Of a stretch of 9,906 bases of DNA, positions 6,601 to 9,906 are shown piece by piece. The translations under genes were made by a program, and so were the position numbers. Position 1 is the first letter of the stretch; each line of letters begins with the position of its first letter. The DNA is taken from NCBI GenBank assembly GCA_012959845.1, contig DUCL01000251.1:1-9906 (forward strand). Direction: 5' to 3'. The notes below the pieces were generated by a model that was given only the letters and a program-made list of their open reading frames with translations, made no database searches and had not been told where the DNA came from. Source of the stretch: Candidatus Poseidoniales archaeon (GTDB lineage: Archaea > Thermoplasmatota > Poseidoniia > Poseidoniales > Poseidoniaceae).

Positions 6601-8591
6601 TTATTTTCCTTTATTTCTTCAACTGCTCGAAGCATCACGGTTACTTCTGCCTGACGGAATCGATAGATGCTTTGTTTCATGTCGCCGACGATACAAATCG
6701 TTGGTTCCCATTCGCCCAATGGTGGGCTTGGTTCATCCGCCCTTCTATCTCGTGGCCCCCAAAGGCGTGCGAGTAATCTAAAATGAGATGGGTTAGTATC
6801 TTGATATTCATCGATGATGAATGCTCTATATTTTCTTCTAAGCGATTGTAATACTTTGAATCTACGATTTAAATCCTCAAGACATTTATCATTGCCTTGT
6901 GCAAATGTTAAGGCTTGGGAAATGTGATGGTCTGTCCACGGCTCATCGCCTAAACTATCCAAAGCCTCTACAACTGCAGATGGATAGTCCATACGACAAG
7001 TTTCCGGACAGCGAGATAGTAACAAATCTCCGACCAAAACTTGTATATCGTCGTAATCATGCACCCCTTCCTGTGCCTTTCTCAGAGTCATTATTGCCTT
7101 ACAGCCTTTATGCACAGTTAATAAATCAGCTAGGACACTACTCTGTAATTCACTAGAAACTCTCAATTCCCCTTCTGGTGCTTTTTCTGGCGGACTTGGC
7201 GTTAGGGGTGAAATTCTATACTTGCAATCGGCAGACATCCATTTGATGTTTGTATATGGCTCCAGTGTGAAAGAACTACGACCTAGCATTCTAATTAAGC
7301 GGCCTTGTTGTCCATCCAAAAGTAATTTCATTTTTTCAGTGAGTTCTTTTGAGTCTGCTGCAATTTTTTTGCGAATCGGCTCGGTTAATTTCAATGTTCC
7401 CGGTAACTTTTGGACCGCCGACTTCGATAATAGGCCATTTGGCCATTGCCCTGGCTTATTGTCACTTGGTAGTCCGCCTGAGTTATTGAAAAAGGTGACA
7501 TCTTCTTCCTTGTGCAATGGGTTCCATGATGCTGCTGCGATTGCCACTAGCCAGACCCATTGTATTTGTTGTGTAGCGTCGGTAGGCAGGGGGTCACTAG
7601 CCAATTGTTGAAGATGGCGGAAACGTGTAAGGTGTGTTTCTTGGGCTTCCTCTGCTTTTCCTAAGTAAGAAGCATCGTATTGGAGAAATAACGCAGTCCA
7701 CTCTTTCAAATAGCCTTGTAGTTTTGTGGCAAAGGCAAATGCTTCATCTTGTACAGGTTCTACTATCATTTGCAATAAAGCCTCACTTGGTGGATCGCCG
7801 ACTCCATCCCAAGCAAGTCCCATTTGCTCACATCGATGCATTAGTGAGCGTCTTGATTCTTCAACGAATAATGACTTCCAAAGCAACCCCTTGAATACTA
7901 CTTCAGCCTTTTTTTGACCTCCAAGCAATATTGCAAGACGGTTTCTCGCAGCAATGAATTCTGATTCGCCTACATTTATTCCTGCCTCCCGTGCATCAGA
8001 TTCTGAACGGATTCGCCATGCAGTATGCAACGATTCTTGTTGTAGTAAAGGTGTTCTTTCTTCCGCAATTTGTTCACGGCTTGGATGTATTGCGACCAGG
8101 TCCAAATGTGGTGAAACTATTCCCGAAAGAAAAGCGTCAATCGTAGAAATAGGTGCATCATCCAAGGCTGCAACCAATTTCTCTACATCAGCTAAAGATT
8201 TGATGCGGGAGTCATAAATTAAATTATCTCGGGTTGAATCCTTCGGCAAGGGCCTAAGAATTGAAACGCTCTTGCGAATTCTGGCTTTCAACTCTGCTGC
8301 TGCTTTCTTGGTGAAAGTAATTGCAACCACTTCGCTTGGAATAAGTCCTTTCCACTCCTTGAAGTTTTTACGTTCTTTTGCTGGCGCTCGCAGTGAACCT
8401 TGTCCTTGTAATGGCTCTCTAGGTCCATTCGGCAAACATAGAGTAGCGCGTTGTTCTGAGGTGATTAAATGTTGAACGTATCTTTCCGCCATCACTGTGG
8501 TTTTACCTGTTCCTGCACCCGCATCAAGAGCGATGTGCTTATCCAAATCTAATCCTAACATTTGGCTGTAATTAAAAGGTGGTTTAGACAT
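3606..8591 (-). CDS. AddA/RecB-like superfamily 1 helicase fused to a PD-(D/E)XK nuclease with iron-sulfur cysteines
   Basis: This 1661-residue motor-nuclease is expected to unwind and trim DNA ends at double-strand breaks. Helicase motifs in order: Walker A AGAGTGKT (24-31), Ia VVAITFTKKAAAEL (88-101), Ic STIDAF (149-154), Walker B IIDEYQD (592-598), III VGDMKQSIYRFRQAE (635-649), IV LTSNYRT (738-744), V TIHGVKGL (1058-1065), VI FYVALTR (1135-1141). The C-terminal nuclease has H1345, GRAD (D1487), VDLKT (D1505, K1507) and QLTLY (Q1553, Y1557). Cysteines C1304, C1635, C1638 and C1648 bracket it as in iron-sulfur nucleases, whereas classical AddA and RecB lack such a cluster. The KQSIYRFR form of motif III favours AddA over RecB or AdnB. 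It is some 400 residues longer than typical AddA (about 1230). ATG 8591 is chosen over TTG 8594 because it overlaps the upstream TGA by one base and has a strong SD. Confidence 0.93.
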   Translation of the reverse strand: MSKPPFNYSQMLGLDLDKHIALDAGAGTGKTTVMAERYVQHLITSEQRATLCLPNGPREPLQGQGSLRAPAKERKNFKEWKGLIPSEVVAITFTKKAAAELKARIRKSVSILRPLPKDSTRDNLIYDSRIKSLADVEKLVAALDDAPISTIDAFLSGIVSPHLDLVAIHPSREQIAEERTPLLQQESLHTAWRIRSESDAREAGINVGESEFIAARNRLAILLGGQKKAEVVFKGLLWKSLFVEESRRSLMHRCEQMGLAWDGVGDPPSEALLQMIVEPVQDEAFAFATKLQGYLKEWTALFLQYDASYLGKAEEAQETHLTRFRHLQQLASDPLPTDATQQIQWVWLVAIAAASWNPLHKEEDVTFFNNSGGLPSDNKPGQWPNGLLSKSAVQKLPGTLKLTEPIRKKIAADSKELTEKMKLLLDGQQGRLIRMLGRSSFTLEPYTNIKWMSADCKYRISPLTPSPPEKAPEGELRVSSELQSSVLADLLTVHKGCKAIMTLRKAQEGVHDYDDIQVLVGDLLLSRCPETCRMDYPSAVVEALDSLGDEPWTDHHISQALTFAQGNDKCLEDLNRRFKVLQSLRRKYRAFIIDEYQDTNPSHFRLLARLWGPRDRRADEPSPPLGEWEPTICIVGDMKQSIYRFRQAEVTVMLRAVEEIKENNRLEFSDPRFAPYRKLGHGRDPRPTGGGHSFISALYKGAAHSEPWTHIPAGIEDDESTSIPNTRFLQRQEGHIDLTSNYRTLHNLVHTLNGVFRDVFDKRHHALPGDWHANSQDLNPARDDDSEGVLEWILPLQLEAGTPETDTLKPLLAFNNPKAKPSELEHEMIASRLHSLFNKAPTKILDGSTNKMIEIKETGDVISPDDVIILLHARTHLPDLIDKLQAKGIPVLADKQGALLARPVCIALMAVLELMSNPKSKHAALAICRSPIMGLTDKQIAKTFPKDSKGEWWSKLIENSPTEAVKNLLEHMLQLVDAGAVYDVFDAVLDHSDLLTAYPGDADRQNGEAWYALANKIGNELGHDCSAIYSRMKQLAQLKKKGPKAVSVPSGGAVQIMTIHGVKGLQSKVVVVAGLFNAGKMDASMAVKENVLVTPQVIAGRINPWMSRERPFDGLWQFTKNMDSAQTQAERRREFYVALTRVEDRLILVGSHTNELDENAIEGCLELKKSKPNKRSMGLMLVEGLRGLAHSNSITDSPWLLEKDIFGAPLTPYAESELIIDPLKLYLDSGLGGNAISSIRIYHSPDCFDSVETKSPLSNWLEVETRVNKILKAKPPTSTTITKLPMVSQSIRMSSHSLDTSHQCRRRHWLEHIKGWKPEKMQLLNEQVDSAEDWPSAKKFGLIMHRLVEVGLANPADLTGKPCLELPEGWRQSNQDELADESVIKQVLAEFNIGISSSDKNDAEQAQRTLQRLVQLSLLTQNGLLGKLSAGETQNGFTVEGLRTELPFLYKHNIAMQDKFKTVFSLMGPQPVANVEQVTISFDGRADLVLALRDQSNKGYLQIVDLKTTGCRSEFDESNASKGHQLQRLEGDPLSPFATTAAEKEILEKYRLQLTLYSLALEALESAKPQSEQREILAPALLIGASGRMVRLTDEEYHQARQDLQNHLLWMAQLSITNDETDEPGQLAKDEISICKQCPYHKGSIRLCGPIGSATGHIKYG

Positions 8592-9906
8592 CAATCATCA
8601 CCTCCAACGACTTCTGCAACTGGGCATGAATTCTTGACCAAACAATACTTACAAGTGTTCTTTGAAGGGGTTGGATTAACCATTCCCTTTTCTGCCGCTG
8701 TTACCACTCTGGTTGAAGTGCGGATTCTTTCACTTATCCACGCTCTAAAAGCATTCGATTTGGGTGGTGCGACCTCTCCTAAATTACGATAGTGGATTTG
8801 ACAATTTTCAAATGGCGTTCCGATTAATAAACCATCTAGGTATTCCTTCAAATCACTATCAATGTCAACATAGTGAACCGTATCTTCGCCAACTTCGCTC
8901 ACACCTACGCCAACTACTCTGTCCCCCGGGTTTAGAATTTCCCAGGCTCTAGCATAAACGCCAAGTTGTACTTCATCAAAAATTGCCCTTCTATGGCGAT
9001 CGCCTTCTTCGCCGACTTTGGGACCTTTAATAGTCTTCAAATCTCGAATAATTATCCACCTCTTGGCTGGACCACAGGGCTCTTCGCCTAATGTAAGAGG
9101 TTTCATATCTTCTGTTTTATCACTTAAGACATGATTCTTTATTGCCAATTGCCGCAGATGGTCCGGCAGTATTACTTCATCGACCCTATCAATTCTACCC
9201 TTACCCGAAAATTTGAAAGGTTTTTTCTTTCCAAATTCATCGGTTGCATCAATAGTCACAAAATCACTGCCTTTGGCCTTGCAAAACCATTCACAGGCAA
9301 TAGGGGCAGCATGCTTTAGTTTCAAATCAGCATCTACTAATCGGCCAAGTCTACCGCTTGCAGAAGGTGTATTTGTCCCATCCAAGTATTCTTGCCATTG
9401 TTCAGTTGAAATTCCAAGCAAGTCCCTGGTTCGGTGAACTGCAACCGCGTCTTTTCTTGCTAGCCACGGTACATTTTCTTTCAAATATTCAAGTACTGCT
9501 TCCCAAGCTTTATCGGTTGTTCCAACCGGTCCATTTTCCAGTGATACACCTTTGGACAATGCTGGGCCACCGAGTTTTACGCCATGACCTTCCAATATCG
9601 CACCTTCGCAATCGTGAATGATAGTTCCCCCTATTCTATCGTCAAGGTCTTCGCTTTGTATTTCTTCTATACCGGCGCTTAAATGAGATTTCATCCACGC
9701 TTCCCGTGGGCATTTTAGCCATGCTTGGAGGCGGCTAGCAGACCACATTTCAAGATCTATTTTTGTTGTTTCAGAACCAATATAATTGTTGATTTTATTC
9801 TTTTTGAAGGTTCCTGGGGGCAAAGGCCTAGGGTCAATCGCTGGAGTCTTACTAGTTCCTGTTTTAATTCCAAGTGTTGGCCAATCTTTCTCCGACCTGC
9901 CACCCC
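8591..9906 (-). CDS. AddB-like PD-(D/E)XK iron-sulfur nuclease (partial, N-terminus outside window)
   Basis: This is the nuclease part of the partner subunit in an AddAB-like end-resection complex. The frame has no stop up to the right edge: 27 more codons precede the first possible start (TTG 9823), which has no SD and lies mid-sequence, so the gene almost certainly continues outside. Counting from codon 9823, C38 (in WLKCPREAW) pairs with C391-x2-C394-x5-C400 (CKYCLVKNSC); that triplet spacing is the same as in Bacillus AddB. The nuclease core shows H70 (GGTIIHDCEG), GRIDRVD (D212), RDLKT (D261, K263) and QLGVY (Q286, Y290). A proline-rich stretch (DPRPLPPGTF) just before the nuclease resembles the linker between the helicase-like and nuclease parts of AddB proteins. 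Whether an inactive helicase domain lies upstream cannot be seen here. Confidence 0.88.
   Translation of the reverse strand, partial: GGRSEKDWPTLGIKTGTSKTPAIDPRPLPPGTFKKNKINNYIGSETTKIDLEMWSASRLQAWLKCPREAWMKSHLSAGIEEIQSEDLDDRIGGTIIHDCEGAILEGHGVKLGGPALSKGVSLENGPVGTTDKAWEAVLEYLKENVPWLARKDAVAVHRTRDLLGISTEQWQEYLDGTNTPSASGRLGRLVDADLKLKHAAPIACEWFCKAKGSDFVTIDATDEFGKKKPFKFSGKGRIDRVDEVILPDHLRQLAIKNHVLSDKTEDMKPLTLGEEPCGPAKRWIIIRDLKTIKGPKVGEEGDRHRRAIFDEVQLGVYARAWEILNPGDRVVGVGVSEVGEDTVHYVDIDSDLKEYLDGLLIGTPFENCQIHYRNLGEVAPPKSNAFRAWISERIRTSTRVVTAAEKGMVNPTPSKNTCKYCLVKNSCPVAEVVGGDD
8597..8605 (-). promoter_or_regulatory. Strong Shine-Dalgarno site of the AddA-like gene inside the AddB-like coding end
   Basis: GGAGGTGAT on the minus strand is nine bases complementary to the usual 16S rRNA 3' end and lies five bases before ATG 8591. 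It also encodes the Gly-Gly-Asp near the end of the upstream nuclease (GGDD then TGA). Together with the TGATG overlap it indicates tightly coupled, near-equal synthesis of the two subunits. It also argues for ATG 8591 over TTG 8594. Confidence 0.8.

Noticed and set aside
8591..9823. A complete 410-residue nuclease starting at TTG 9823
   Set aside because: The frame is open upstream to the edge, there is no SD before the TTG, and the upstream codons look like AddB linker sequence.
1..9906. CRISPR array, Cas4-type locus or phage defence island
   Set aside because: The iron-sulfur nuclease signatures recall Cas4, but there are no regularly spaced repeats and no cas1/cas2, and the helicase context points to AddAB-type repair.

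Overview
The window is gene-dense chromosomal DNA, AT-rich by eye, with seven protein-coding genes, six on the minus strand. I see no rRNA, tRNA, CRISPR array, insertion sequence or integrase. The best guess for the host is a marine planktonic archaeon of the Poseidoniales (Marine Group II) type. This rests on the gene style: a short-form phosphatidylserine/archaetidylserine decarboxylase, a lone class I methyltransferase, compact spacing, and GGAGGTGAT-type Shine-Dalgarno (SD) sites. No single marker gene proves it, and a bacterium is not excluded.

Right part (3419-9906, minus strand): a tightly coupled cluster. First is an AddB-like PD-(D/E)XK nuclease with four iron-sulfur cysteines. Its reading frame stays open to the right edge, so its N-terminus lies outside the window. 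Next is a 1661-residue AddA/RecB-like helicase-nuclease whose ATG overlaps the preceding TGA. Last is a 64-residue membrane protein resembling DUF6356, which overlaps the helicase stop by 8 bases. The first two should form a double-strand-break end-resection machine of the AddAB/RecBCD kind. Unusually, both subunits appear to carry the cysteine set of an iron-sulfur nuclease.

Middle part (1287-3383): a class I SAM-dependent methyltransferase on the plus strand and an M20 metallopeptidase on the minus strand, divergently arranged with under 80 bases between their starts. The methyltransferase converges on the DUF6356-like gene across a 35-base gap holding a small inverted repeat.

Left part (1-1172, minus strand): a coiled-coil protein with a very acidic tail, followed after 9 bases by the N-terminal two-thirds or so of a phosphatidylserine/archaetidylserine decarboxylase cut by the left edge. 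The SD of the decarboxylase overlaps the stop codon of the coiled-coil gene, so the two are probably translated together. The 114-base gap between the peptidase and the coiled-coil gene holds a 13-base inverted repeat and an extra strong SD-like sequence with no obvious gene behind it.
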